NCBI GenBank assembly: GCA_963966185.1
Contig: CAWZYM010000145.1
Coordinates: 102,001-166,000, forward strand
Reading direction: 5' to 3'
DNA: 64,000 nt
Source: Rhabditoides inermis
Taxonomy: Eukaryota > Nematoda > Chromadorea > Rhabditida > Rhabditidae
Shown here: piece by piece, positions 21,290-33,041 of the stretch
Numbering within the stretch: the stretch's first letter is position 1
How the letters are laid out: each line of letters starts with the position of its first letter
Program-made: the position numbers and the translations under genes
The notes under the pieces: model-generated
What the model was told of the DNA's origin: nothing
The model's database searches: none
What the model saw: only the letters and a program-made list of their open reading frames with translations

Positions 21290-21568
21290 ATCTGTGCGGT
21301 TGGTTGGTTTTTATTTTTGTTGTTGTTTTCGTTTTTTTCTCGAGGTGATTTTATCGGGTTTTCGTTATTAGAATTTTGTCTTTCTTGGTCTGTCTTCCTT
21401 TTACGTCATTTAGACTGTGTGAGACACCTTTTGAAATAGGTTGGTTTCTTCGGTCAGATACTTGCCACCTAGGTTCGCCTAATATTTCATAAACGTACAG
21501 TGTGGTGTGTTAAGATCCCGACAAATCGCGTGTCGGGATAAGTTCTCTAAATTCTTTATCTGCAGGGT

Positions 21569-22168
21569 ATGGCGGACAACTTGAACCTGTCCAACGTCAC
21601 TGTCGCGGATTTCCAGGCGCTCGTTCGCGCCGCCGGCGCCCCGCCGCCTCCTCCTGCGAGGCCCCTTCCTGCCCCGCTAGCGTCGAGAAGCTACGACGTC
21701 CAGACGAAGTTCAACCACGAACTGCTCTCACTCCTCGACAAGCTGGAGATGCAGACTGCGGATCCGGACGCTAAGAACCTGCTCGCGGAGGCAACTAAGA
21801 AGCTCGAGGACCGTAACACTCTTCTGGCGGCTGCTGACAAGGATCCGGCCGTGATGTCTATGGCGGACAAAGTTGCAGCTCTCGGATCCCTTTCAGGTGG
21901 TGAAGGTAAGAACGGAGTCGGTCTGGCTGTGGCGCTTGCGGCTCTTAGCGGAGGCCACTCTGTTCGTCAGCAGCCCTTTCGGAGCGGGGGGAGGAGCTCG
22001 GGCAGCTCTTCCTCCTATCGCCACCGCCCGTACTCCCCCTCTCGCGATCGTCGGAGCCCGCCTAGGACTGCTGGTAGGGTCGAGCAGCGCTGCTTCCGTT
22101 GTGGCCGCACCGGACACACTGCCCGGTCGTGCACTGCATCCCTCCCCTCTTCTTCCCGCCACTGGTGA
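21569..22168 (+). CDS. Gag-like protein of the DIRS element
   Basis: 199 residues starting MADNLNLSNVTVADFQALV, with a proline-rich region, a coiled-coil-prone middle and a C-terminal CCHC zinc knuckle (CFRCGRTGHTARSC) after an Arg/Ser-rich stretch. This is the nucleic-acid-binding structural protein. The next frame overlaps it and lies in the +1 phase, so a frameshift or a tiny intron must link them. A 'gtgagc...tttcag' pair only about 20 bases apart lies at the junction. Confidence 0.85.
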   Translation: MADNLNLSNVTVADFQALVRAAGAPPPPPARPLPAPLASRSYDVQTKFNHELLSLLDKLEMQTADPDAKNLLAEATKKLEDRNTLLAAADKDPAVMSMADKVAALGSLSGGEGKNGVGLAVALAALSGGHSVRQQPFRSGGRSSGSSSSYRHRPYSPSRDRRSPPRTAGRVEQRCFRCGRTGHTARSCTASLPSSSRHW

Positions 22169-24071
22169 GCATAATCTGTTTCAGCGGGTTTCGGAGTGTG
22201 TCGAGTTTTGGTCATTGATTGGGGCTGAACCCTGGGTCATTAAGGTGATTTCGGAAGGTTATTCTCTGAACCTCGTGGCTCCGCCGCCGCTAGGTATAGT
22301 TGATAGTAACCGAAAATCTGCCTTGGCGGACGCTTCTTTCGTTGGCGACCAAGTGAACGCTCTTTTGGCCTCCGGCGTCATTATGCGATGCGAATCGCCT
22401 AGCCTTGTCAGCCCTCTCGCAGTAGTTACAAATGCATCTGGCAAGAAACGGCTGATTCATGATCTTTCCCTGCTCAACTTGTCGATAGCCAAGAATCATT
22501 TCAAGTACGAGGACCTAGGCGTTGCCTGGGACACGTTGCCGTTTGGAGGTTTTGCTGCGACGTTTGATTTTCGTTCGGGCTACCATCACGTGCGCATGGC
22601 AGACGATACGAAGATTCTATTGGGTTTTGAGTGGAACGGCGAAAACTACGTGTGGAATGCTTTACCGTTCGGTCTATCAGCGGGTCCTTATTTGTTCACC
22701 AAGCTGTTCAAAGTGTTCGTGAAAAGATGGCGTGAGATGGGTATTCACGTGTTTCTTTATCTTGATGATGGTATGGTCTTGGGGGAAACTAAGGAGGAGG
22801 TTCAGAGGGCAGTCCGCATCATCCGAGCCGATCTGTTGTCTGCCGGCGTGGCCATGGCGGAGGAGAAGTGTTCATGGGAGCCATCTCCAACCGTCGAGTG
22901 GCTCGGCTTCCGAGTGAACCTCCAACTCGGCCAGGTCGCACCGTCAGACAACAGATTGTCGAAAGCCATCAGCATGGCGAGCTCTCTTGAGAGTCGTATG
23001 ATCAAACTGTCCTCTCTACAGTCACTGATTGGGTCGTTGATGTCACTTCATCTGGTTGTTCCAGAAGCGGCACGGGAAACGAGGGCGCTCATGAGGTCGG
23101 CGGCAGCTGCAGATGAGGCGAGCAAGAAGATGGTCGTGGTGTCGGAGGAGATGCGTGCGGATGGTAGGTGGTGGATGAATAAGCTGGCAGCAGGATGCAC
23201 GCGTTCGTTCACGGAAACAGTTCTCTTACCCAATGCCACTCTATCCACGGACGCGTCCGCCACCGGCATTGGGGCAGTGCTGGAGGACGCTGACAGGAAG
23301 TTGACATCTTCTAGGAATCTGTATGAAGAAGAAGTTGGCGAGTCTAGTACGTTCAGAGAGTTAGCCGGCATCCGATTCGGGGTGACAACGTTTGCTAGGA
23401 CTTTGGCTGGGAAGTGTGTTTTGATTCAATCGGACAATACATCAGCAGTAACCATTCTGCACAAGGGAAGCATGACTGAGAAGTTGGACCTGTCTGCTAG
23501 AGAAATTAGGGGCGCTCTCGAGTCTGTTAACGCGCATTTCACGGTGAGGTGGCTTCCCAGGGAATTGTTGGTCGAAGCGGATGAGCTCAGTCGAAGAATG
23601 GATGGGGACGATTGGGGTATCAGGGACGATATATTTGGAGAGTTGAATGCGACGTTCGGTCCTTTCAGCTGTGACGCCTTTGCCGACTCGCGCAACAGCA
23701 AGTGTGCTAAGTTCTACAGCCGCTACCCCACCGCTGGCGCCGCCGGAGCCGACATTTTCAGGTATATGGATGTGTGGAGGAATGAGAGATTGTGGGCGGT
23801 CTCCCCGCCCAGGTTGGTGGCCCGTACCCTTCGTTTCATGCGCCATTTTGCGACCACAGGTGTGTTAGGCTTTCCTCTATGGGCGTCGCGTGATTACTAC
23901 CCTCTAGTATTAGATGACCGGGGTCGCTGGAGACAGTTCGTCAAGGGAGCACGCATTTACCAAGCGGGCGAGCGCGTTGTGATTCCCGGGACAGGCGGCA
24001 ATCAGCTGTTTCAGAACCCCACTCTCCACTTCCCTTTTGCGTTCATCCTCATTGACCCCGATCTTTGCTAG
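22130..24071 (+). CDS. Reverse transcriptase / RNase H of the DIRS element
   Basis: The open frame extends back to 21873, but similarity starts after gag. RT motifs: KKRLIHDLSLLN, ATFDFRSGYHHV, ALPFGLSAGPYLFTKL, LYLDDGMVLG (YLDD). RNase H residues: LSTDASATGIGAVL (D), FRELAGIRF (E), IQSDNTSAV (D), ADELSRRMD (D). The tail with GPFSCDAFADSRNSKCAKFY is usual in DIRS/PAT polyproteins. All catalytic aspartates are present and the frame is open throughout. Confidence 0.92.
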
Positions 24072-24075
24072 TTCT

Positions 24076-24268
24076 AGCACGTTCCTTCCATCCTCTTTGT
24101 GTGCGCGGCTTTTCAAATCGTAGTTTCCACGTAGTGTAACGGAGTGGAAATTGTAGATTTGAATTTGCCGCGCAGCGCGCGCGCTGCGTAGAATCTGCGT
24201 AGCTGCCCTTTTCAACGTTGCCATACTCGGCGCACTCTAACTCTAGCCTCATTCTACGTGTTTTGATT
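24076..24268 (+). repeat. Internal split repeat B1-A2 junction
   Basis: B1 (24076-24150, 'agcacgttccttccatcctc' to 'aacggagtggaaa') is joined directly to A2 (24151-24268). It sits between the RT and recombinase genes. In PAT-like elements this junction mirrors the circular intermediate. Confidence 0.9.
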
Positions 24269-24342
24269 CCACCCGCCCACCCCGCGGCAGCCCTCCACCT
24301 GTCTCCCCTTCCGAAATGACGCAACACCGTTTTTGTTTTAGG

Positions 24343-25354
24343 GGCGATTTCGTCAACGCTCGCCCTGGTCGACAAGAAGCTAGGAACCAAGGCAGGTCGC
24401 CTCGCCAAGAAAGCGCTTGTGCTGAGAAGCTCTCCCGCCACGGCGAGAAGCTACGCGACGGCGTTCAAGAACCTGATGAAATTTGCCGCTTCGGAGTCGC
24501 TAGACCATGACGACGTCTTCACACTGCTAGGATATCTACTACATAAGTGGGAGAAGGGAGCCGCCGCGGGCTCTCTACGAGGAATCCAGGCAGCATACAG
24601 GTGCGTACCTGGGAAGTGATGTGTAGCTCTTTACACGATAGAAAGTTGTCTTTTCCAGTTGGTATACCGGTACGTCGACTTTGCCGAGCGGAGTGGACCG
24701 ACTGCTCAAGGCCATCCTCGCTGCAGCCGCAAGAGCAAGATCTGTCAGGCACCACGTACCCGTCCCGCTGGCTTCTCTGACCGCACTAGGATTCGGCTCA
24801 ACGGAGGGGAGCAGGGAGGTCAGGGCGTCGGCGCTGGCCTGGCTGAGCTTCCATGCTCTGCTACGTGTGTCGGAGGCAGTATCTCTTGTGTGGACGGACA
24901 TCTCGGACAATGGCGGTAAGCGAAATGCCTCTCGGCGGCCGTTTGATTTGTACGAAGTTTTATTGGTTTAGACGTGCTGGCAGTGCATGTGAGAAGGGCC
25001 AAGAACGATCAGTTGGCCGAAGGACGCACGTCTTTCATCTCCGCGGGAACGCCTGGATTCGCTGCATGGCGTGCGTATGCCGCGCGAAAAACCTCTCCCT
25101 CCTCTCCTGTCTTCCCCAACTTTAACAACGGTCGCCACCTGACGACCGATGCTGTAAGGAAGGAGCTGCGATGGGCGGCAGCGCGGGCCGGAGTCCCCAT
25201 ATTCACCCCGCATCAGCTGCGCAGCGGGGGGCCACACACCTGGCTGCCAAGGGTCTCCCCGCCGAGGAGATTCAGCGTCGAGGACGCTGGAAGTCCGCAT
25301 CCTCTCTCTCTTCTTACATAGGGGATCTTCCCGCCGCGCAAGGTATCCGTTAGC
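24343..25354 (+). CDS. Tyrosine recombinase of the DIRS element (frameshifted)
   Basis: Three exons, about 24343-24602, 24659-24914 and 24972-25354. Catalytic parts: FHALLRVSEAVSL (box I Arg), TPHQLRSGG (HxxR), GRWKSASSLSSYIG (Tyr). The segment from HQLRSG to GATHLAAKGLP is split between two frames at a run of six Gs near 25226, so one G is extra or there is a sequencing error. Introns in a retroelement recombinase are unusual but both have good donor and acceptor sites. It would catalyse integration of a circular cDNA. Confidence 0.8.
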
Positions 25355-25788
25355 GACTCTCTCATTGCCTGCCTTTCTGTACCGTTTACCGTATCGTTGG
25401 CTGTTGAATTGTGTTTGTTGTATTCCATTCATTGTTTCTATTTGCTGTTGAACCACTTGGTTGTATTTGATGGCTGACGCCCAGTCACGAGGTGTCTATT
25501 GCGTGCAATAATATATGTTCCTTCTGTGTATTGCTGTGTTGTTGCTGTGGGGGATACGGTAGCGAGATTAGGAATACGGTAGTCTTCTTCGGTGATTCTT
25601 TCGTGCCCGACGGCCACGCTCTCCTGGCCCGTAACGTTCTTTTCAGCCATTTCAGCCTTGCAAACCGGCGGTCCGTGGTCGTGCCTGTCTCCCTTCACCC
25701 AGTTCGCGGGTCCACTCCCCCCCCTTTTGTGCTCTATCGAGTAATTAAGCAGTGATGTAACAGTATGATTGTATACCGCACAGAATAA

Positions 25789-25863
25789 AGCACGTTCCTT
25801 CCATCCTCTTTGTGTGCGCGGCTTTTCAAATCGTAGTTTCCACGTAGTGTAACGGAGTGGAAA
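25789..25863 (+). repeat. Split direct repeat B2
   Basis: 75 bp, essentially identical to B1 at 24076-24150, marking the right end of the DIRS element. 'aataaa' at 25783-25788, just before it, may serve as polyadenylation signal. Confidence 0.9.
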
Positions 25864-26141
25864 CACGCTGTCGGGTGAGAGCGCAGACATGCACTTACAC
25901 CACGGCGACCGAAATTCAGAGAAGTGTCGATTAGAATTGTTTCTATACAATACCAAGAAAAATATAGTTACATATACACGCAACATTGTGCGTCACATCA
26001 TAAAATGTGTCACATAATAGTTCTATGCGTACTAATTAACGACAGAGCTTGGGAATCAGAAAGAGAAGAAATTTCTATGAAATTCAACATATATTATCTG
26101 TTATATATTATCTGTTATATATATTATCTGTTAAAAACATA
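25864..26141. other. Short AT-rich gap
   Basis: Between the DIRS element and a foldback element; 'tatattatctgtta' repeats near the right end. No gene. Confidence 0.4.
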
Positions 26142-26476
26142 TATTATCTGTTAAAAAGTACTTGCGTAAAGATATTAAGTTTGTCTTGACCCAATTCAAC
26201 AAAAGCGCATGCATAAAACGTTTACAAATACTAACACAAACCTGCGCATAACGGACAGTGGACACTAACAGATGAAATATAACAATACAAATGAATAACG
26301 TCACACGTCTAGAGAGAGAGAGAAGACGGAGAGAGAGAAGAGAGGAGAGAGAGAGGAGGGAAAGAGAGAAGCGCAGGTTTGTTTTAGTATTTGTAAACGT
26401 TTTATGCATGCGCTTTTGTTGAATTGGGTCAAGAGAAACTTAATATCTTTACGCAAGTACTTTTTAACAGATAATC
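26142..26476. mobile_element. Foldback element, copy 3 (variant)
   Basis: Arms of about 110 bp starting 'atctgttaaaaagtacttgc' and containing 'caaaagcgcatgcataaaac' and 'gtttacaaatactaacac', around a GA-rich spacer of about 95 bp. It shares the core and layout of copies at 6305 and 16195 and is closest to the copy at 33600. Confidence 0.8.
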
Positions 26477-26534
26477 GTCATTGTTTTGAATCATTCAACT
26501 ACACACTGTCTGTGTTTCACTAAAAGTTGCAAAG

Positions 26535-26594
26535 AAGATCGAACCCGGGCCGCGAGAACGGCACGCGTCTCTCTTGCCACTGCGCCACGCTGTC
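26535..26594 (-). other. tRNA-like sequence
   Basis: Read on the minus strand it begins 'cagcgtggcgcagtggcaag' (box A-like) and has 'cccgggttcgatc' (box B) about 50 bases on. No clean cloverleaf. Probably a tRNA-derived repeat, related at its start to the modules in the inverted repeats at 8739 and 28045. Confidence 0.45.
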
Positions 26595-26990
26595 AGTTGA
26601 GAGGGCGCGAACAGAGACCGCTCTCATTGCCGATCGACTGCCGAATGCGTGCGAATGACAAACACCAAACAGGCGCCAGTAAATTGATTAGCGCGCGAGC
26701 GGTGCGGATGGCGCACGAAAGGTGTCAAAGGGGGAGGAGCTTCCTGGCCGTTTGTAGACAACTTTACACGAATTTTGCGGTTTAGAAGAGTTTCCCGATG
26801 CGATATGAATCTGGCGATATGAAAGCTTTCGTGCTTTTCTTCTTTCTTATGATTCGTCATGATCGCGCAGCGTCCACCGTGCTCTTTCTTTCTTTTCGCA
26901 AAATTTATGATTATACACATTTTCAAAACTGAGAGTGATTGCTCATTTTTATGCAGTAAATGTCCTGTTTACACATACTCGTTCTTGCAG

Positions 26991-29900
26991 GATGGGATCA
27001 ACTGTGAGGGTGACCCCGCCTCGGCACAGGATGAAACACTACTCGCCTTCTCAGTAACTAAGGTGGTTGTTTATGTTGAACGTTATATTAAATTGATTTG
27101 AATAAGTCACACCTTTCTGAATTGAACAATAATTTGGCATGTGTAACCTTTTTGACACGATTTCCTCTAGTATTTCATTTGTTTGTTGCAGATGGATGCC
27201 GTCGTCATTCAGTTGACCGATATCGCTGATATGTTGCGATCGTGTACACCTGTGGATGTGATGCTGCTCGGAGAGAGCCGCGTGCTGCAGAGTCTGGAGG
27301 CAGTCACTGAGATGCTATCTCTTCTGAAAGACACTCAGGTGAGTGGTTTTATTCATTCACCATCAAACAAAGTGATCATGTTGTTCTACTTTTTTTCAAG
27401 AAAACGTGTTGCGCATCAAGTCAGACTCTTCAGCTTTGGAACACAGTCTGAATGCGGTTGCAGAATGCCGTCACGGCTCGGAGGTACAGCAGGTGAATCG
27501 TTGGTGTTCAGCAACTGGAGGAACTTTTTTTTGTTTTCAGGAAGTGCGCCTGCTCGATCAGATGTTCGAAAATATATATATGGAACACCGGAAAGGACGA
27601 GTACTGAACGTGTAGGTCTACATATTTTATTTTCTATTCTTGCACGTGCAAGTTGTGGATGAGGTCAGAGATCAGTGGATTGATAGATCGCGGTAACAGC
27701 TTGATAGAAACAATAAAATCAAAGGTATAGTTTATGGAGCTTTAAACAAAGTAGATCGAGGTAGTACTGGCTCATTATTAACTATATTATTAACTTTAAA
27801 ACATTTGATAAAGAAATGTATGAATAGTGTTTTTATTCATATTATTCAGGTCGAGTCAGCATTGAAACGTCGTGGCCAAATTGTTCTGGGCAACATGCGC
27901 GCATGGATCACATGCGTTCTCGATGATGAATGGCTGACGGACACGGATCATCACCAGGTTCGACAACTGATGACGAGGTGCGACTTTTTGCCTCTCTCCG
28001 TGAGGGTATGTGTTTTTTTGATGGCAGAGGACATATTTCATTGACGCGGGGCGGACACTTACCCCCCAGCCCCGATCTCTACCGTTTTGGTACCGAAGGT
28101 GGGCATCGGAATTCCAAACAGAACTGCGTCGGCCAAAATTGCCTACGGGCATTCTCCGGCCGGAAATCCGGCTTTGAAATTTCGCGTTTCGCGTAACCTC
28201 TTCTTACGACCAATGCACCACAGCTAGCGTGGCCGAATGGCTAGCGAGCTTGTCTAGTAAACTGGTGGCGCGGGTTCGATTCCCGCTGCATTTTTTTGGC
28301 CTTTATTTGATGATTCTCGAAGGTGAGAATGTTTCACAGAAATGTGCCAGCTATCGCGATAATAGATTGATTTTTGTGATTAGTATTGATATCGATAGAT
28401 ATCAATTTCAAAAATCGACATAAGTCAATTCGATACTATCTCTTCATGTTCCAGACCACAGAAATCAAAAAAAAAGTTGTTGTTCAACAGTGATTTTATC
28501 ATACCCACTTGTAAAAAAACATGTGCGGCGATTAAAAAACAGCGGGAATCGAACCCGCGCCACCAGTTTACTAGACAAGCTCGCTAGCCATTCGGCCACG
28601 CTGGCTGTGGTGAATTGGTTGTAAGAAGAGGTTACGCGAAACGCGAAATTTCAAAGCCGGATTTCCGGCCGGAGAATGCCCGTAGGCAATTTTGGCCGAC
28701 GCAGTTCTGTTTGGAATTCCGATGCCCACCTTCGGTACCAAAACGGTAGAGATCGGGGCTGGGGGGTAAGTGTCCGCCCCGCGTGAGACATTTCATTGAG
28801 ACGTTGTGATTTTCTTGTAAACTTTTGGTAACTCTGAAAAAAGTGTTTTTCAATTGTTATGTTGGGATAGTGAAGAACTGCGTTCATGCGAATGTTCTCT
28901 GTCTTTTTTTTTTAGGTTTCTGTCGCGACGTCACTCCTTCGCCCGGTGATCCAGGATTCTCCCATCGCAGTTCGGTGAGAGCATGAACCATTTGTATTTT
29001 CTTTAATGATGTGTAACAGACTAGAGGGACTGATTTCTTCTCTCGTGCTCTCAACGTTCAGTATGTCGTCGCAGACCAGAGTGAAGCTCCAGTCGGTTTG
29101 TCACATGGTCGCTCTTGATCTCGCACGTCAGGTGAGCACTTGTTTGATGGCATATTGAAAAGTTTTTAGTTAGTGATTAAGAGTTTATTTTTTGCGTTTC
29201 AGATCCGCGCCAAGCTGAGGGGTGCATGAGAAGGATTGATTAGCTCCATGCGAGTTTACAATGTCATGTGATTGGATATTGTTGGCTTTTAGGGTGACGG
29301 ACTCGGCGTCGTTGGATCGCAATCTGACTGGAGTGCGAGATATGAAGCGCCTTTTCAGCAATGTCGACAGAATAAACGACTCACTATCCGCACAGGTATG
29401 AGTGGTGTACAGGTGGTGTTACTACATTTCGTTTTTTAAGCTTCATTTCAATGTTGACGATGAAGCTATCAAAAAGTTCACCAACAGTATCATGAAACGA
29501 ATGGCCAAGGAAGCGTCTGTCTTGTACGGTGGGTAATAATTTATATGGTTATGGTTTCTGTTTAATAATAGTACACATCCGATGTAGATTAACGCAAAAT
29601 ATTTTTTTCTGATTTTGAAGTATCGATTGATTGAACGAACGTGTAATGCTTTCAGTGTCCAAGTTGAATGGCAGTTGTGATGAGATGCGGAGAAGGGCCA
29701 TGCCGCCGCTGATGAATCCCATTACGGAGAAGGGTCTGATGGAGCACTACAGTTCTGAAAAGTTGATTCAGCAAATCAGAGAGCAGGTGGCAAATTGGAA
29801 AGAATGCATTTTTTTGTTGTGTTTTAGCAGCCTTATTCCGACATATAATGTTAGCTCGATTGGTAAGGTAGCACACCCAATCGTACAGTGTATAGTTGGG

Positions 29901-32267
29901 ATTGTGGTGACTTTTCTGTAACATTTCGGGACTGCTTTTAGAGTACGTGAAAAACGCGAAACCATTAGGTTCTAATGAGAAGGCGTTTAGATGCTCTTGA
30001 AAGTTCGCCGCCGCTGATTGTATGGCTCTCCGAAAATGAGAGCGGGTTTACGTGTAAACCGGGTGGTAGCGGAATTTAGTAGAACAATTGCCCGCGAGGA
30101 AATCGAACCGGCGGCCTTTTGCTTAGTGAGATAGATGGTCTACTTGGATGAACCTTACCTTTTTTTACCATTTTGTTCCTTATTGTACAATTGTGCTATT
30201 GCAGTTGCCCGTTTGGCGGGAGTACGAAGTGCACCTGCGAGCGCTTGGTTTCGATCACAACAAGTGCGATTCTGTCCAATCGAACGTGACGAGACTGAGC
30301 AGTAGATGTACTCTGGATATCGATGTATGTGGAAACAACTGCTGAATGAATGTATATTATTTGTATTTCCTCTGAACTTGGCACGACGGCTGCTACGGAC
30401 TTCTCGCGCGCAGCTCAACCGTGACATCAAGGATGTGGAGACTGCCTGGAAGGACAAGCAGCGACGCGCACGCTCTGCGGGGACTGGGGCATCACCCAAT
30501 CAATGACTGCTCTGCGCTGTCTGAGAGAGTCTCGCTCTTGCTTCAGGTATTTTCTTCTGATTTTTCTTAATTGCGTTGCGATGCTCATATTTTAGAGATG
30601 ATGAACGGTTTTTGTATGTATTTTTTTTCAGACAGAGGCGACAGTCATCTTTGCTGCAAGACAGCTGTCGGTTCCCTGTGACGAACGAGGGACGCGTGAT
30701 GTGCTGCCTCGTCTCAAGAAGGAGCTCAACAGTTCCGCATACATCTCTGCGGTGAGGTGTAGTTTTGTAGTCGTTTCATTGTAGTTGATTTGTAGTCGTT
30801 TCATTGTTGTTGGTGCATGTTATATGTTAATTGTTTGAGGCTGAGTCCCTGCGTGAGAGTTATGCACCCGTCGAGGTGGAGGAGACCATAAACGTGGCAG
30901 CGCTCCACGCGTTGCTGCTTGAGACGGAGCGAGTCAGCAGCCTCTTCCCACGGGATCCATGTGAAGTGAGTTATGTCTTGCTCCACATAGATTGGGTGTA
31001 TTTCCGCATTTCAGCGAGCTATGTGGGTGCATCGCCGTCTGCACAAGATGGTCAAGGGCAAGGCGCTGAATCATCTCAATTAGATTCACCGGCTGACGGT
31101 GAGTTATCATTTTCCAGTCACGGTGTGTCGATAGTGGAAATTTCAATTTGCGAAATAGTGCGCCAATTTACAAAGTTGTGTGCTCTAATCGCGACATACC
31201 GTATTTTCAGATTTGCATGAGTTTTCACTAAATTTTGTGTAAAACTTGAATTTCATCATTTTTGTGAATTGTTTTGGTATCACTCTACTTATAATTGAGT
31301 AGGAAACTCGAATATGATAACAGAATAGGTCCATAAGGTTTCACAAGTAATAACTACACGTCTTTCGCATCGTCAAATTATTCGATCATGAAGAATAATT
31401 CGACAATTTGCCTGATTTGCTTGATTTTTTTTAAGGCATACCGTAATTTCAGCTGAAAATGAAATTTCCGCATTTACACAGGGATCGACACACCGTGCAG
31501 TGTGTTTGTGTTTGTTTGTGTTCGTTCAGACTTTCACTTAAAATTACTGAAAACAATTTCAGAAGTTCCTGGAGAAACACTCGATCAGTCTGCCACTGCC
31601 ACACTTGTAATTTGCTGCCTGCTGAAATAGATATTGTGTGACTTGATCGATTGATTGCAGCGCCTCCATTCGTTCTCTGATCGGCAGTCCGCTCCGTATG
31701 CTGGACGGAGTGGCCGGAGACGTCATCATGCAGAAAATAGAGGTACGAATTCTTTTCTGTATTCTTGTATGTGGTCGTGAGTGGAAATGAGTAGGATAAA
31801 TAATGTTGGTTGTTTATAGGGTCTGAAGAGGACTGTGATTGCAGTGTTGCAGACGGATGTGGTAGCTTTGAAGCGGATGTACGAGGCGAGTGATGAAGTT
31901 GCAACGAGAGTTATTGGTTCGATTTCAGGAAAGTCGGGCGAAGATTGGACCGACAAGGTTCGCTGTCGACATTCTCATCAAGGAGGATGCCATCGACAAA
32001 CTGAAATGTCCCATTTGTCCGGATCCTCGCTCCCTCGACCCCACATGCTACTACAACAGTGAGTGAGATTTGCATGAAATGAGGGTTTGTTTGTTTGTCC
32101 AAATTGTCTTCTTTGAGATTAAATTAAATTGTTCAGCGTGCGACTCGATGGCGCGCCATATCTCTCGACATTCTGCGCTGTTCCGTCTACGTGACATCCT
32201 CGATGTCACACAGCGAGAACTGGTGAACGCGCTCCTGCACAAGGACTACGCTCACCTCCTGATGTGA
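26991..32267 (+). CDS. Unidentified multi-exon gene with C-terminal Cys/His cluster
   Basis: Exons read by phase and splice sites: 26991-27062, 27192-27338, 27401-27492, 27541-27609, 27850-28005, 28916-28974, 29020-29131, 29203-29220, 29294-29395, 29441-29528, 29656-29786, 30205-30324, 30414-30546, 30632-30751, 30840-30965, 31015-31110, 31661-31742, 31820-32058, 32137-32267. The protein is mostly helical and soluble-looking with many Leu/Glu/Arg (LLRSCTPVDVMLLGES, QLMTRCDFLPLSVR, VSLLLQTEATVIFAARQL). It ends with KLKCPICPDPRS...CYYNTCDS...HISRH, a plausible zinc-binding cluster. I do not recognise the family. Junctions at 27401 and 29220/29294 and frames within 30414-30546, 31015-31110 and near 31930 are each one base off, so the gene is decayed, misread or carries sequence errors. 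The first exon is not found. Confidence 0.5.
28226..28288 (+). other. tRNA-Thr(AGT)-like sequence, left arm
   Basis: 'agcgtggccgaatggctagc' (box A), 'cttgtctagtaaactgg' (matches the anticodon arm of tRNA-Thr AGT apart from a stem mismatch) and 'gcgggttcgattcccgc' (T arm). The acceptor stem does not pair over seven bases, so it is tRNA-derived rather than a working tRNA. The mirror copy is in the right arm at 28540-28602. Confidence 0.55.
28540..28602 (-). other. tRNA-Thr(AGT)-like sequence, right arm
   Basis: Mirror of the module at 28226-28288, same anticodon-arm and T-arm sequence on the minus strand, followed by a T run after the T arm ('tttttt', 28532-28537) that could act as a pol III stop. 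Confidence 0.5.
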
Positions 32268-32998
32268 GATCTACACCGAGACCAACAATTAGTACTGGCA
32301 TGTTTGTTGGAAAGTGAAACGCATTTTGTTTTTCATCTGTGCAAATGGTGATGGTCTGTGCTTTCAGTCCCCATCCGTCTCTCTGTCGACTGCTCTCTCT
32401 CCTCGCTCCCTCAACTCAGCTCAGCTCAGCTCCGCTACTCTGGGCGTGCGGTTGGCGGGCACTTACTTATTTTCTGTATAGTCACATTATATTTCTTTTT
32501 TATATCCGTTAATCCGTTTGTCGAAATTGCCTTGCCGTTTGCCTTGTTTTTGTAGTTGGTGTCTATTGTTTGATAAGATTAGTCGTTGTTAGTTCATTGT
32601 TGAGAGATAAAGTTTTGAGTATATTTGTGTCCTATTTTCTGTTATTTTTCTCTATGATTACTACTAGTTTAGGTCATGGTATATTATTGAGTATGAATTA
32701 TTAAAGATGAATGTTCAGGCTTGAAGTTTTAAATGAAAGTCTGAGTTTTATTAGACTTATGTACACATATTCGAGCAGAACTCTACAAACATGTGTTTTC
32801 AAAATGGGAGCAGCGAGTGGTCTCACAATGTCAGAGAGAAATCGGCAAAACATTACATGTAATATGTAATAATAACTTTAAAAAAAAACGCGACAGGCAC
32901 ACAGTACAAGAAATCGCCCATGAGGTATTAAAAAGAATTAAAACAAAAAAGTGTGGAAACTGCCTGTGTGTGTGGGTGTGTGAGAGGGAGAGAGGGAG

Positions 32999-33041
<43 letters not shown>

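Larger units (their letters stand above)
21178..25863 (+). mobile_element. PAT-like DIRS (tyrosine recombinase) retrotransposon
   Basis: A 4.7 kb element bounded by split direct repeats: A1 21178-21289, B1 24076-24150 joined to A2 24151-24268, B2 25789-25863. A1/A2 and B1/B2 are nearly identical. Between them lie gag with a zinc knuckle, RT/RNase H, and a tyrosine recombinase. No target duplication is seen, as expected for integration by recombinase. The A...BA...B arrangement defines PAT-type DIRS elements, first known from nematodes. Here the internal BA junction lies before the recombinase gene. The recombinase has a frame slip in a G run, so this copy may be dead. Confidence 0.9.
28045..28783. 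mobile_element. Inverted repeat element (2 x 244 bp) with tRNA-Thr-like modules
   Basis: Arms 28045-28288 and 28540-28783 are nearly perfect reverse complements of equal length, with outer end 'cgcggggcggacacttaccc'. The flanks carry 'atttcattga' on both sides (28035-28044 and 28790-28799), a possible 10 bp target duplication offset by 6 bases. It lies in the intron 28006-28915 of the unknown gene. Long inverted repeats plus a roughly 10 bp duplication would fit a Mutator-like non-autonomous element. Confidence 0.8.

Noticed and set aside
28226..28602. Two functional tRNA-Thr genes
   Set aside because: The anticodon arm and T arm match, but the acceptor stem does not pair properly and both lie inside inverted repeat arms.
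30040..30125. Another tRNA-like piece (minus strand, 'gccggttcgatttcc')
   Set aside because: Only the T-arm half resembles a tRNA; no box A or anticodon stem that I can support.
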